Assembly: GCF_900148505.1 (NCBI RefSeq)
Contig: NZ_FRXO01000007.1
Span: 124,001 to 188,000, forward strand
Direction of reading: 5' to 3'
Source of the DNA: Pseudoxanthobacter soli DSM 19599
Lineage (GTDB): Bacteria; Pseudomonadota; Alphaproteobacteria; Rhizobiales; Segnochrobactraceae
DNA length: 64,000 nucleotides
A program made the position numbers and the translations under genes. The notes beneath the pieces were generated by a model that ran no database searches, was not told where the DNA came from, and worked only from the letters and a program-made list of their open reading frames with translations. Shown in pieces: positions 34,223 through 42,851 of the stretch. Each line of letters begins with the position of its first letter. The stretch's first letter is position 1.

Positions 34223-35052
34223 TGAGCGAAGCCACCGTGAACGATGACCTGATGACGGGCGAAGAAGCGACCGCGGGGGATCCCGTCGTCGAGGTCAACG
34301 ACCGCGACTATGTGAATTCGCTCGCGCGGGGGCTTGAAGTCATCAAGGTCTTCACCCGGCATACGCCGAAGATGACCCTGAGCGAGGTGGCGCAGGCGAC
34401 GGGCATGACCCGCGCCACCGTGCGCCGCTTCCTGCTTACGCTGGTGCGGGAAGGTTACGTCGAGACCAACGGCAAATATTTCAACCTGCGGCCGAAAATC
34501 CTGGAGCTCGGCTTCTCCGCGCTGTCGTCCATGGACATCTGGGATGTGGCCCAGCCGATCATGAACGACCTGTCGGAGAAGCTGCAGGAATCGTGCTTCG
34601 CCGCGGTGCTCGACCATGATTCGGTGATCTATGTCGCCCGGGCGACATCGAACCGGCGGATGAATGTCGGCATCAATATCGGCAGCCGCGTGCCGGCCCA
34701 CACCGTTTCCACCGGGCGCGTGCTGCTGGCCGCGCTGCCGGACGAACTTCTCCACCAGTACCTGGAGGAGATGACGCTGACCAAGTTCACCCCGAACACC
34801 ACCACCTCCAAGGTGCAGCTTCGCGACCAGATCGACGAGGTGCGGTTGAAGGGCTGGTCGATCGTGGATCAGGAACTCGAGGTCGGGCTGCGCTCGCTCT
34901 CGGTGCCGGTGCGCGACGGCCAGGGCAAGATCGTCGCCGCGCTCAATGTGTGCTGCCCGAGCATGCGCATCACGCTGGAAGACATGCGCACGCGGGTGCT
35001 GGCGGAAACGCTGGAAGCCTCCAACCGCATCACCCGCGCCCTGCAGATCTGA
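34222..35052 (+). CDS. IclR-family transcriptional regulator
   Basis: 276-aa IclR regulator. The N-terminal winged helix is at residues about 30-95 (VNSLARGLEVIKVFTRHTPKMTLSEVAQ, then TGMTRATVRRFLLTLVREGYV). The C-terminal GAF-like effector domain includes LDHDSVIYVARATSNRRMNVG and the late VPVRDGQGKIVAALNVCCPS. Subgroup resembles PcaR/PobR regulators. It is translationally coupled to the ALDH gene and downstream of one tandem operator. It is the only IclR protein in the window and therefore the candidate regulator of all operons carrying the TTGTTCG-N5-CGAACAA pairs. Repressor or activator cannot be told from sequence. Confidence 0.92.
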   Translation: MSEATVNDDLMTGEEATAGDPVVEVNDRDYVNSLARGLEVIKVFTRHTPKMTLSEVAQATGMTRATVRRFLLTLVREGYVETNGKYFNLRPKILELGFSALSSMDIWDVAQPIMNDLSEKLQESCFAAVLDHDSVIYVARATSNRRMNVGINIGSRVPAHTVSTGRVLLAALPDELLHQYLEEMTLTKFTPNTTTSKVQLRDQIDEVRLKGWSIVDQELEVGLRSLSVPVRDGQGKIVAALNVCCPSMRITLEDMRTRVLAETLEASNRITRALQI

Positions 35053-35064
35053 GGCGAGGCCCCC

Positions 35065-35220
35065 GAGGGCGCGCGGCGCGCCCCCGGGACCAGAACAGAA
35101 CGGCGGCGATGCCGCCGAGGGCGCGCGGCGCGCCCCCGGGACCAGAACAGAACGGCGGCGATGCCGCCGAGGGCGCGTGTCGCGCCCCCGTGATCAGAAC
35201 AGGACGGCGGCGATGCCGCC
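35065..35220. repeat. Three tandem 52-bp repeats each containing a GC hairpin
   Basis: Units start at 35065, 35117 and 35169, with the next GAGGGCG at 35221. Each has GGGCGCGC-G-GCGCGCCC (third copy diverged) followed by GACCAGAACAGAAC and GGCGGCGATGCCGCC. The last unit covers the final codons and stop of the small minus-strand gene, so the array looks like repeated duplication of a gene end plus its terminator. It separates convergent iclR and the small gene. Confidence 0.85.
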
Positions 35221-35457
35221 GAGGGCGCTGATGCCGGACGCCACCACGACGCCGAGCGCGCCGGTGCCCGGGCAGAGCAGCAGGCCGATCAGCGCCCCGA
35301 TCGCCGCGCCGACGAGGGCGCCCGCGGCGGGCTCGGCGCAGGCCCGCAAGAGTGCGCGGAGCCGAACAAGCCGCACCGGGAGCCGTATCGCGGCTGCGCT
35401 GCGGACGAACCCTACCTTCGGGAACAGGGGTCCGATTTTGATCGTATCACTCGACAT
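35194..35457 (-). CDS. Small glycine-zipper membrane protein
   Basis: 87-aa hypothetical protein. The N-terminal half is basic (RLPVRLVRLRALLRA). The C-terminal half is one or two hydrophobic Gly/Ala-rich segments (GALVGAAIGALIGLLLCPG, then LGVVVASGISALGGIAAVLF) of glycine-zipper type. A near-perfect ribosome site AAGGAGG lies 5 nt before ATG 35457, which strongly supports expression. The frame remains open further upstream without similarity. The stop lies inside the 52-bp tandem repeat. Function unknown; small glycine-zipper proteins are often envelope or stress associated. Confidence 0.65.
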   Translation of the reverse strand: MSSDTIKIGPLFPKVGFVRSAAAIRLPVRLVRLRALLRACAEPAAGALVGAAIGALIGLLLCPGTGALGVVVASGISALGGIAAVLF

Positions 35458-35840
35458 GACGGCCTCCTTCGTTTTCGGGCCACAGCAATCCCGCTTCCGG
35501 TCCCGGCACGGCCGGGAGCGGTTGATTCGGAAGCCGGATGTTCGCGTTGAACGGTCGTCAGCCCGAGACGTTTTACGGGTCGGCCTGGCGGACGACGACG
35601 TCGTTACGATGAAAGCTACAGGAACGTCGTGTTCTTCGGTGCCTTCGACTTCATCGCGACGTCGATGATGGGAAGATACGCCTTCGGACGTAACGATACA
35701 GAGGCCCGTCACCCACGCTGGGTATATTTCCTGGAATTAACGAAGGCCTGCGGCACGGCCGGAATTGACGACGGCCGGCGGCACGGCCGCCGATGGGGCC
35801 GTCGGCGTGACCGGGATGGCCGCCGAGGCCGCCCGCGCGT
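35458..35840. other. Intergenic region, no gene seen
   Basis: 383 bp between the small membrane-protein gene and the end of the oxidoreductase operon. It contains several GGCCGNCGGC-type imperfect palindromes near 35756-35830 and a GTTC-N5-GAAC sequence at 35540-35552 whose spacing differs from the regulon operator. No convincing coding region. Confidence 0.5.
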
Positions 35841-37571
35841 TCAGGGCGCGAGGCGGGCAATGTCCTCGATGGCGACGGGCTTGACCGGAATGCGGGGGGC
35901 GAAGCCGGTGAACTCGTCGCGGGGCCGGCCGAAGCGGTCGGCGAGGAAGGCATCGAGCAGCGGCGCGCAATAGCGGCCCTGGCACCGGCCCATGCCGACG
36001 CGGGTGCGCCGCTTCACGGCGCCGATCTCGCGCATGTTCTCGCCGAGCGCGGCCTCGATCTGGCCGAACGTCACCTCCTCGCAGCGGCAGAGGAGCGTGT
36101 CGGGCGTGGCGAGCGACCAGTCATAGGCCGGGGCGGCGTAGAGCTGCCACAGGGCGCGCTGGAAGCGGCGGTGGCGCGCGCGATCCTTATCCGCCCGCGC
36201 GGCCTCGGCACGGAGCGCGGCGGGAATCGGCCGGCCGAGCGATTCGGCGGCGGCAAGCCCGACGAGCACGCCTTCCGCGAGCGCCAGCCGGGCGCCGCCG
36301 AGCCCGGTGCAGTCGCCGAGGGCATAGATTCCGGCGACGTCGGTGAGGCCGCGCCCGTCGCGGCGCACCGCGAGCTGGCGGCGGTCCGCATCGTAATCGT
36401 GGCCGCAGCCGAGCGCGCGCAGGAGTTCGCTGGCGGGTTCGAAGCCGTAGCCGAGACAGACGGCGTCGACCTCGAACGTGCGCTCGCCGGCCGGCGACGC
36501 GACGCGCGCCGTCAGGCCGGAGGCGGTCGCCTCGATGCCGGTGATGAGCGTGCCGTAGAGCATCGGCGTGCCGGCGGCGCGGCGGCGGGCGTGGTAGCGC
36601 ACGCCCTCGCCGACCAGTTCCGGGGCCGCGCGCGCCATTTCGAGAAGAAGGCCGGCGCTCGCAAGGCCGGGACGGGCCGCCGCCTCGGCGACGGCGACGA
36701 TTTCGGCTCCGCCGGCGATCAGCTCGGCGGCAAGCTGGAGATTGAGCGGGCCGTTGCCGGCGATCAGCACGCGCCGGCCCGGCAGGCGGCGGGCGGTGCG
36801 CCACAGCGTCTGCGCCGCGCCGGTGGTCATCACGCCGGGAAGCGTCCAGCCCGGCACGGGCCAGCCGCGCTCGTAGGCGCCGGTGGCGACGATGGTGGCG
36901 CCGGGGGTGATCTCCATCGCGCCGGCGGCATCGGCGGCCGCGAACAGGCCGGGGTCGAACCCGCCCCACACGGTGCAGCCGGACCGGATCGTGACGCCGG
37001 CCGCTACGACCGTCTCGATCAGCGCCCTGCCCTCGCGGTGCTGGCGGTCGGCCGGCGCGATGCCGGGACCTTCGACGGCGAGCTGCTTGAAATATTGGCC
37101 GCCGGCCTGGGACCGCTCGTCCACCACGAGGACCTCGGCCCCCGCCCGCCGGGCGGCGAGCGCGGCCGAAAGGCCGCCGGGACCGGCGCCGATCACCAGA
37201 ATGTCCGGCGAAAGCCGTTCGGCGGCGGCGCCGCTCGCGAGGGCCTCTCCGGCTGCGGGCGGCAGCGGCGGGCGGCCATGGGCCTCGCGGCGCACCTGCA
37301 TCGGCCGGTCGACCTTGGTCATGCAACTGCGCTGGTTGGCGCAGCCGTCCACCTCGACGATGCAGTCGTGGCAGACGCCCATGCCGCAGAACAGGCCGCG
37401 CTCGTCGCCGCTGCGGTTGCTGCGCATGACGCGCACGCCATCGCCGGTCAGCGCGGCGGCGAGGCTTTCGCCGCGGCGGGCCGCGATCCGGCGGCCCTCG
37501 AACGCGATCTCGACGGACGAATCGTCTGCGGACTTGCTCTCGGCGGATTTGCCCTCGGCGGGCGGCTTCAT
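35841..37571 (-). CDS. [2Fe-2S] ferredoxin-like / FAD oxidoreductase fusion (HcnA-HcnB, OoxA, LhpEF type)
   Basis: 576-aa redox protein. Residues about 20-105 are a ferredoxin-like domain with cysteines CGMGVCHDC and a fourth in NQRSCMT. Residues about 120-470 form an FAD/NAD-binding domain (VIGAGPGGLSAALAARRAG, GYGFEP, YALGDCTGLGG). The C-terminus is a BFD-like domain with CRCEEVTFGQIEAAL and MGRCQGRYC. In hydrogen cyanide synthase, opine oxidase and D-hydroxyproline dehydrogenase these are two small subunits that work with a DAO-fold catalytic subunit; here they are fused. A DAO-fold gene sits at 47-48 kb under the same operator. ATG 37571 overlaps the upstream gene stop by 4 bp. Confidence 0.88.
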   Translation of the reverse strand: MKPPAEGKSAESKSADDSSVEIAFEGRRIAARRGESLAAALTGDGVRVMRSNRSGDERGLFCGMGVCHDCIVEVDGCANQRSCMTKVDRPMQVRREAHGRPPLPPAAGEALASGAAAERLSPDILVIGAGPGGLSAALAARRAGAEVLVVDERSQAGGQYFKQLAVEGPGIAPADRQHREGRALIETVVAAGVTIRSGCTVWGGFDPGLFAAADAAGAMEITPGATIVATGAYERGWPVPGWTLPGVMTTGAAQTLWRTARRLPGRRVLIAGNGPLNLQLAAELIAGGAEIVAVAEAAARPGLASAGLLLEMARAAPELVGEGVRYHARRRAAGTPMLYGTLITGIEATASGLTARVASPAGERTFEVDAVCLGYGFEPASELLRALGCGHDYDADRRQLAVRRDGRGLTDVAGIYALGDCTGLGGARLALAEGVLVGLAAAESLGRPIPAALRAEAARADKDRARHRRFQRALWQLYAAPAYDWSLATPDTLLCRCEEVTFGQIEAALGENMREIGAVKRRTRVGMGRCQGRYCAPLLDAFLADRFGRPRDEFTGFAPRIPVKPVAIEDIARLAP

Positions 37572-38560
37572 GTCGGGTTCTCCGAACGGCGGTGGCGCAC
37601 GAGGGACATCAGCCGGCGGTCCCGCCAGGCGACGCGCTCGCCCCACCGGTCGAGCGGCAGCAGCGCGCGCCTCTCGGCGGCGACGGTCGCGACGAGGTCC
37701 GGCGTCCACGGATCGTTCTGGCCGCGTTCGGCGCCCATGCGGGCATAGGCAGGCCCCATCTTCTCGGCATGGGAGGCGATGCCGCCCTGGGTGTTGAGAT
37801 CCACGGTTTCGAACGGCCCGATGACCGACCAGCGCAGGCCGAGGCCGTCGCGGACGATGGTGTCGATATCCTCCACCGATGCGACGCCGTCGCGCACGAG
37901 GCAATAGGCTTCCCGCAGCAGCGCGCCCTGAAGGCGGTTGAAGACGAAGCCCTCGACCTCCTTGTGCACCAGCACCGGGGAGAGTCCGGCCTGAGAAAGG
38001 ATGGCCTGCGCCGCGGCGACGACATCCGGCCGGGTGAACGGCGCCGGCACGACCTCCGCCACGGGAATGAGAAACGGCGGGTTGCCGGGATGGACCACCA
38101 GCACACGGTCGCGCCCGGCGAGACCGGCGGCGAAGGACGAGGCCGTGATGGCCGAGGAGGCGCTGGCGAGCACCGCGCCAGGCGGCGCGAGACGGTCGAG
38201 TTCGGCGAACAGGGCCGTCTTGAGATCGAGCCGCTCGGGCGCGCATTCCTGCACGTAGGCGACCCCGGCGACGGCGGCGGCGAGATCACCGACGACGGCG
38301 ATGCGGGCCGCGACGGCATCCACCGGTTCGTCGAGCAGATCGTAGGCCGCGAGATCGGCGAGCTTGCCGGCGACGAGGCCGGGGACCGCCGCGCGCCGGG
38401 TCTCGTCCGGCTCCTGAAGCCTGACCGGGCGGCCGGCGCGGGCGAACACGATGGCGAAGGCGATGCCGATGCTGCCGCCGCCGATCACGGCGACGGGCGC
38501 GGACGCCGCTTGCGCCGGGTCTTGCCGGTCGGGGCTCTCGTTGGGAGTATCCGCGGTCAT
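37568..38560 (-). CDS. 3-hydroxyacyl-CoA dehydrogenase-like (lambda-crystallin/L-gulonate dehydrogenase group)
   Basis: 330-aa NAD-dependent dehydrogenase. After about 23 residues comes the Rossmann motif VAVIGGGSIGIAFAIVFARAG; SSSAITASSF precedes the HPGNPPFLIPVAEVVPAPFT segment typical of the lambda-crystallin/L-gulonate 3-dehydrogenase and L-carnitine dehydrogenase group rather than classic fatty-acid oxidation enzymes. The C-terminal helical domain has NRLQGALLREAYCLVRDGVAS and GPFETVDLN. Substrate is probably a free 3-hydroxyacid. First gene of a two-gene operon under a tandem operator shared with the divergent SDR genes. Confidence 0.87.
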   Translation of the reverse strand: MTADTPNESPDRQDPAQAASAPVAVIGGGSIGIAFAIVFARAGRPVRLQEPDETRRAAVPGLVAGKLADLAAYDLLDEPVDAVAARIAVVGDLAAAVAGVAYVQECAPERLDLKTALFAELDRLAPPGAVLASASSAITASSFAAGLAGRDRVLVVHPGNPPFLIPVAEVVPAPFTRPDVVAAAQAILSQAGLSPVLVHKEVEGFVFNRLQGALLREAYCLVRDGVASVEDIDTIVRDGLGLRWSVIGPFETVDLNTQGGIASHAEKMGPAYARMGAERGQNDPWTPDLVATVAAERRALLPLDRWGERVAWRDRRLMSLVRHRRSENPT

Positions 38561-38604
38561 GATCCAACCGTTGCGCGCAGTGACGCGAGAGGAGAGATGT
38601 CATT

Positions 38605-38642
38605 ACGTTCGCATTGCGAACTTATGTTCACATGATTACACT
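38605..38642. promoter_or_regulatory. Tandem 19-bp operator between dehydrogenase and SDR operons
   Basis: Site A 38605-38623 is ACGTTCG-CATTG-CGAACTT; site B starts at 38624 with ATGTTCA-CATGA and a weak right arm. The GTTC cores are exactly 19 bp apart. It lies 45 bp upstream of the minus-strand start at 38560 and 189 bp upstream of the SDR start at 38831, so it may control both. Confidence 0.7.
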
Positions 38643-38830
38643 CGCCCAGACGATCCGCAAGGCCGATCCGCAAGGTGGATCCGTTTCCCTCTGACCCGCG
38701 CGAGGCGTCTCATGCCTGGTTGCCTGCCGCTCCCGCTTTCAGCGCGCCGCGCCTGCGCACGGGCGTCGGCCCGTGGCGGCTGCCCCGCGCTGCCCGCCCA
38801 CCTTGCGATGCCGTGCGGCGGGGCACGACC

Positions 38831-39601
38831 ATGAGCCGGCTTCTGGGCAGGCGCGTGGCGCTGGTGACGGGGGCCTCCCGCGGGCTCGGGCTCGCGATCT
38901 GCCGCCGGTTCGCGGCCGAGGGCGCGGCCGGAACGGCGTTCGATCTGCCCGGCGCCGAGGCGGAGGCGACGGCGGCGCTGCCCCACGGCTTCGCGTTCGC
39001 GGGCGGCGACGTGCGCGACGAAGATGCGCTAGCCGCCGCGGTCGCGGACACGGTCGACCGCCACGGCCGGCTCGACATTCTCGTCGCCAATGCCGGTCTG
39101 GTGCCGCCGTGGCGCGAGACCGAAGCGCTCGATTTCGACGAGTGGGACCGGGTGATGGCGGTGAACGTGCGCGGCGTCGCCGCGGCACTGAAGCAGGCGA
39201 TCCCGGCCCTGAAGGCGGCCGGTGGCGGAACGGTGGTGGCGATGGCCTCCGTCAACGCCGTCGTGGCCCATCCCCGCCAGATGCTCTACACCGCCAGCAA
39301 GCACGCCGTGCTCGGCATCGTGCGCGCGGCGGCGCGGGACCTCGGCCGCCACGGCATCCGCGTCAACGGGCTCGCGCCCGGCCCCATCGCCACGGAGGCG
39401 CTGGTCGCGCGCATCGCGGCGCGGGCGGAGAATGGAACGGGGCCGGCCTCGGATGCAGCGCTCGACAGCTTCGCCGCGGCGACGGCGCTCGGCCGCCTCG
39501 CGACGGTGGATGATGTCGCCAAGGCGGCGCTGTTCCTGGCCTGCGATCTTTCGAGCGGGATCACCGGCGCGCTGCTGCCGGTCGATGCCGGCCTCGCCTG
39601 A
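38831..39601 (+). CDS. Short-chain dehydrogenase/reductase (SDR) 1
   Basis: 256-aa classical SDR. Cofactor motif TGASRGLG (residues about 12-19), DVRDEDAL for adenine binding, NAG, and catalytic Ser-Tyr-Lys in ASVNAVVAHPRQMLYTASK. The ending LLPVDAGLA is typical. An in-frame extension to 38675 lacks similarity and would overlap the promoter, so ATG 38831 is used. Probably oxidises a hydroxyl group of a pathway intermediate. First gene of a pair with SDR 2 (159-bp gap). Confidence 0.9.
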   Translation: MSRLLGRRVALVTGASRGLGLAICRRFAAEGAAGTAFDLPGAEAEATAALPHGFAFAGGDVRDEDALAAAVADTVDRHGRLDILVANAGLVPPWRETEALDFDEWDRVMAVNVRGVAAALKQAIPALKAAGGGTVVAMASVNAVVAHPRQMLYTASKHAVLGIVRAAARDLGRHGIRVNGLAPGPIATEALVARIAARAENGTGPASDAALDSFAAATALGRLATVDDVAKAALFLACDLSSGITGALLPVDAGLA

Positions 39602-39760
39602 TCGCCCCGTTCGCCGCCGGGCCGGCCGGCGGGCGGTGCAGACGCCGGGGGGCGCCGCAGGGCGGCCTTTGGCGCGAAGTCCTTTCCGAGATTCCTTGTC
39701 CTTGTCGCGCCGTACCATTGTCCCGGTCGGCACGAAACCATAACCACGCGGAGCGCAGGC

Positions 39761-40528
39761 ATGTTTGAACTCGACGGCAGGATCGTTCTCGTCACGGGCG
39801 CCTCGAAGGGCATCGGGGCGGCGATCGCCCGCATCGCGGGCGCGGCGGGCGCCACCGTCATCGCCCATTATGGCGGCGACCGCGCCGGCGCCGAAGCCGC
39901 TCTCGCGGACGTGCCGGCCGAGCGCAAAAAGCTGATCCAGGCCGACCTGCACGATCTCGCCGCCGCCGAGCGGCTGTGGGACGAGGCGGAGGCGTGGAAG
40001 GGCCGCATCGACGTGTTCGTCAACAACGCCGCCATCATGCGGTGGAACGGCGGCATCGAGGAGGACGACGAGACCTGGGACGCTGTGTGGGCCGAAACCC
40101 TGCAGGTGAACGTGCTCGCCCCGGCGCGGCTGATGCGGCGTGCGCTGAAGCACTTCCTGGCGAACGGCGGCGGCATCCTCGTGACGATCTCGAGCTGGGG
40201 CGCCCAGCGGGGCGTGACCAACCCGGCGACGATGGCCTATGCCGCCTCGAAGGCGGCCGTGAAGGCAATGGCCCAGACGGTGGCCCGCGCCTACGCCAAG
40301 GACAATGTGCTCACCTACATCATCGCGCCCGGCGTGGTCGGCACCCAGATGTCGGAATCCTTCGCCGCGACCCAGGGCGGCACGGAAAAGGTGTTCGCCG
40401 GGCTCGCCATGGGCGAGTGGGTGCCGCCGGAGGACATCGGCAACCTCGTCACCTTCCTCGCCTCGGGCAAGGCGCGGCATCTCTCGGGCGCGACGCTCGA
40501 CGTGAACGGGGCGACCTACGTGCGGTGA
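39761..40528 (+). CDS. Short-chain dehydrogenase/reductase (SDR) 2
   Basis: 255-aa classical SDR of FabG-like type. Motifs: VTGASKGIG at residues 10-18, NNAA at about 87-90, and catalytic Ser, Tyr, Lys in ISSWGAQRGVTNPATMAYAASK. The C-terminus LSGATLDVNGATYVR is standard. It has only moderate similarity to the preceding SDR, so it probably handles another substrate. Precedes the polar amino-acid importer, which has its own tandem operator. Confidence 0.9.
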   Translation: MFELDGRIVLVTGASKGIGAAIARIAGAAGATVIAHYGGDRAGAEAALADVPAERKKLIQADLHDLAAAERLWDEAEAWKGRIDVFVNNAAIMRWNGGIEEDDETWDAVWAETLQVNVLAPARLMRRALKHFLANGGGILVTISSWGAQRGVTNPATMAYAASKAAVKAMAQTVARAYAKDNVLTYIIAPGVVGTQMSESFAATQGGTEKVFAGLAMGEWVPPEDIGNLVTFLASGKARHLSGATLDVNGATYVR

Positions 40529-40549
40529 GCACCCCTGGGTCTCGCTGTA

Positions 40550-40587
40550 CGCATAAATTTACGAACAAGCGTGCGCTATACGAACAT
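40550..40587. promoter_or_regulatory. Tandem 19-bp operator upstream of the amino-acid ABC importer
   Basis: Right arms CGAACAA (40562-40568) and CGAACAT (40581-40587) are exactly 19 bp apart, with spacers ATTTA and CTATA. Left arms are weaker (site B GCGTGCG). Located 135 bp before the binding-protein start. Confidence 0.65.
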
Positions 40588-40721
40588 TTCGGTTGACCAT
40601 TGTGCGCGAGAACGTCAGCATGATGGTCGCTGGTTGAGGGGATCGAAGCTTCGCAAAGAGCCGGCCGATCGACCAGAGGGGCAACACAGCCGGCGTGTCC
40701 GGCGGAGGAGGACCGACTTTC

Positions 40722-41531
40722 ATGCTGCGCAAACTATTCCTGCTCGCTGCGTCGGCGCTGATCGGCACGGCGATCGCCGGCCAGACCGTCGAGGCCCGTT
40801 CGCTCGACCAGATCATCCAGGCCGGCACGATCCGCATCGGCGTCAACCCGAACTTCCCGCCGATGAGCTCCTACGGCACCACGAACGAGCTCGAAGGCTT
40901 CGACATCGACGTGGGCAACAAGATTGCCACCGCGCTCGGCGTGAAGGCCGAGTTCGTGCCGACCGAGACCGCCCAGCGCGTTCCCTATCTGGTCGCCGAC
41001 CAGATCGACATCTCGCTCGGCGCCCTGACCCGCTCGGCCGAACGCGCCAAGCTGATCGACTTCACGGTGCCGCTGCACACCGAATCCATGGCCGTGCTGA
41101 CCACCGACAAGGTGAAGGCCGAGAAGTGGTCGGACCTGAACGACGAGAACATCACCCTCGTCAACATGCGCGGCAACTGGTCGGTCGACTTCCTGAAGGA
41201 AAAGCTGCCCAAGCCGAAGGTGCTGCTGGTCGAGACCAACGCCGACACTGTGCGCGCCATCGCTCAGGGCCGCGGCGACGCCCTCGTCGAGAACATCGAC
41301 TTCTTCCTCGCCTTCACCAAGAATTACCCGGACGTGAAGTGGCGCGTGCTCAGCGACACGATCTTCACCAACTATGACTCGATCGGTGTTTCCAAGGGCA
41401 ATGACGGCCTGCGGCTGTTCCTGAACGTGCTGCTCTACGATCTGCACACCAGCGAGTACATCAACGACACCTGGAAGAAGTGGTACGGCACGCCGATGAT
41501 GGTGCCGGTGGTTCCGAACCCGTTCTTCTGA
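40722..41531 (+). CDS. Polar amino-acid ABC transporter binding protein
   Basis: 269-aa periplasmic binding protein of the SBP_bac_3 (GlnH/HisJ) family. Signal peptide MLRKLFLLAASALIGTAIAGQTVEA. Family segments are IRIGVNPNFPPMSSYG, LEGFDIDVGNKIATALGVKAEFVPTE, and LGALTRSAERAKLIDFTVP. ATG 40722 has GGAGGAGGA about 10 nt upstream; an in-frame GTG at 40695 precedes this site and is less likely. First gene of a four-gene importer operon. Ligand unknown, but amino acids, opines and imino acids are the usual ligands. Confidence 0.93.
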   Translation: MLRKLFLLAASALIGTAIAGQTVEARSLDQIIQAGTIRIGVNPNFPPMSSYGTTNELEGFDIDVGNKIATALGVKAEFVPTETAQRVPYLVADQIDISLGALTRSAERAKLIDFTVPLHTESMAVLTTDKVKAEKWSDLNDENITLVNMRGNWSVDFLKEKLPKPKVLLVETNADTVRAIAQGRGDALVENIDFFLAFTKNYPDVKWRVLSDTIFTNYDSIGVSKGNDGLRLFLNVLLYDLHTSEYINDTWKKWYGTPMMVPVVPNPFF

Positions 41532-41555
41532 TCGTCCTGATGTGAACCGTACTTT

Positions 41556-41580
41556 CCGGCCGGATAGACCATCCGGCCGG
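41556..41580 (+). terminator. Intercistronic hairpin after the binding-protein gene
   Basis: A perfect 10-bp inverted repeat CCGGCCGGAT-AGACC-ATCCGGCCGG starts 24 bp after the binding-protein stop, with no U tract. It probably reduces read-through into, or stabilises mRNA upstream of, the permease genes, which lie a further 600 bp downstream. Confidence 0.55.
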
Positions 41581-41703
41581 GACGTGCCGGGGCCGCTCCG
41601 TTCCGCTGCGCCGGCCTCGGGGTCCATCGTTCGGGCCTTGCGGTTCGGACCATCCGCCGCGGGCCGTTCGTCCCGGTCGATGCGTCCGACCCGTGCGCCC
41701 CAT

Positions 41704-41827
41704 CGAGCGCCTTCCGACCTGACGGACACGTCAGATCGACAGGAAAGCGCCATCGGCGAGAAATCGCGCCGGATTCAAGGTTTGTGCCTATCCTGTCGTC
41801 CGGATCGGTCCGGTCCGAACGAGGTAC
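41704..41827 (+). repeat. Intergenic double-hairpin repeat, copy 2 (degenerate)
   Basis: Degenerate copy of the repeat family inside the 645-bp gap between the binding-protein and permease genes. Hairpin 1 is CGACCTGACG-GACA-CGTCAGATCG (41715-41738, one mismatch). A 17-nt insertion precedes the GAAATCGCGCCGGATTCAA link, and hairpin 2 is weak. The rest of the gap (41828-42176) contains no gene that I can support. Confidence 0.65.
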
Positions 41828-42176
41828 GCTCCAGCCCTCCCCTGCCGCTTCCATCCGCTCGCGGCATCGGTGCCAGGGCGAGGCCGAGCGCGCCGGGACG
41901 GCGGCGAAGGTTCTGGTATAGTCTGCCAACTCGTCCACGAAGCGCCGCTTGCGGGGTGCCGGTCGTCGGAGGGCATCCCGTCGGCGAGAGCCGGCGGGGA
42001 CCGTCCCCGCACGGTTTCCGTCCGCAAGGCGGAACGTCCCTTCCCCGAGAGATCCCCGCCGGGCCAGGCACGGTCCCGCCGCGGGGCGCGTCTCCCGGAC
42101 GGACGCCGCGAGGCGGCGGCGAGATCTATCCCGGCCAGTTCAGGCCCGGTCAGAGGCCATTCGGAGGCTCTGTGCG

Positions 42177-42851
42177 TTGAACTACACCTTCCAATACGGG
42201 GTCGTGCTCGACAAGCTGCCCTATCTGCTCGACGGGGCGGTGCTCACGCTCGAGATCGCCTTCCTGTCGTTCTGGCTGGGCGCGGTCATCGGGCTCGCCG
42301 GCGCGCTCGCCAAGGTCTATGGCGGCCGCATCCTCAAGGGCGTCATCAACGTCTATGTGGTGTTCTTCACCAACACCCCGGCGCTCGTGCAGATCTTCTT
42401 CCTGTTCTACGCCCTGCCCGATGCCGGCATCCTGCTGTCGCCGATGACGGCGGTGGTGATGGGGCTGACGGTGAATTCCGGGGCCTATCTGACGGAAATC
42501 CTGCGCGGCGGCCTGCTTTCAGTCCGGCGCGAGGAAATCGAGACGGCGCAGGTGCTCGGCATGTCCGGGCTGCAGACCGTGCGCTACGTGATGCTGCCGC
42601 ACATCGCCAAGACGATCTACGCGCCGCTCAGCAACTTCTTCATCTGGCTGGTGCTCGGCAGCTCGCTCGCCTCGATCTTCGGCGTGGAGGAGCTCACCGG
42701 CCGGGCCGTCAATATCTCCACCCAGAACCTGCGCACCATCGAGACGTTCTCCGTGGTCGCCGTCATCTATGTCGTGTTGACCTTCGTCGCTTCCATCGCG
42801 CTCGCCCTCGTCGGGCGCTGGGCCTTCCGCGTCAGGGCGAGGATTTTCTGA
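42177..42851 (+). CDS. Polar amino-acid ABC transporter permease 1
   Basis: 224-aa inner-membrane permease of the HisM/GlnP type. The protein begins NYTFQYGVVLDKLPYLLDGAVLTLEIAFLS. No ATG is available at the family start, and TTG 42177 with GGAGG 9 nt upstream is the best start. The coupling loop EIETAQVLGMSGLQTVRYVMLPH and the late LGSSLASIFGVEELTGRA are standard. It overlaps the second permease by one base. The long leader with hairpin and repeat upstream may lower its expression relative to the binding protein. Confidence 0.88.
   Translation: MNYTFQYGVVLDKLPYLLDGAVLTLEIAFLSFWLGAVIGLAGALAKVYGGRILKGVINVYVVFFTNTPALVQIFFLFYALPDAGILLSPMTAVVMGLTVNSGAYLTEILRGGLLSVRREEIETAQVLGMSGLQTVRYVMLPHIAKTIYAPLSNFFIWLVLGSSLASIFGVEELTGRAVNISTQNLRTIETFSVVAVIYVVLTFVASIALALVGRWAFRVRARIF

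Noticed and set aside
35065-35220. Tandem 52-bp repeats as a possible CRISPR array
   Set aside because: Units are contiguous with no variable spacers and no cas genes are present.
35540-35552. GTTC-N5-GAAC as another copy of the regulon operator
   Set aside because: The operators have GTTC-N7-GAAC spacing and come in 19-bp pairs; this has neither.
35841-38246. Extended minus-strand frame making an 801-aa protein with the oxidoreductase fusion
   Set aside because: The extra N-terminal part is the shifted frame of the 3-hydroxyacyl-CoA-dehydrogenase-like gene; ATG 37571 with a 4-bp overlap is the normal arrangement.
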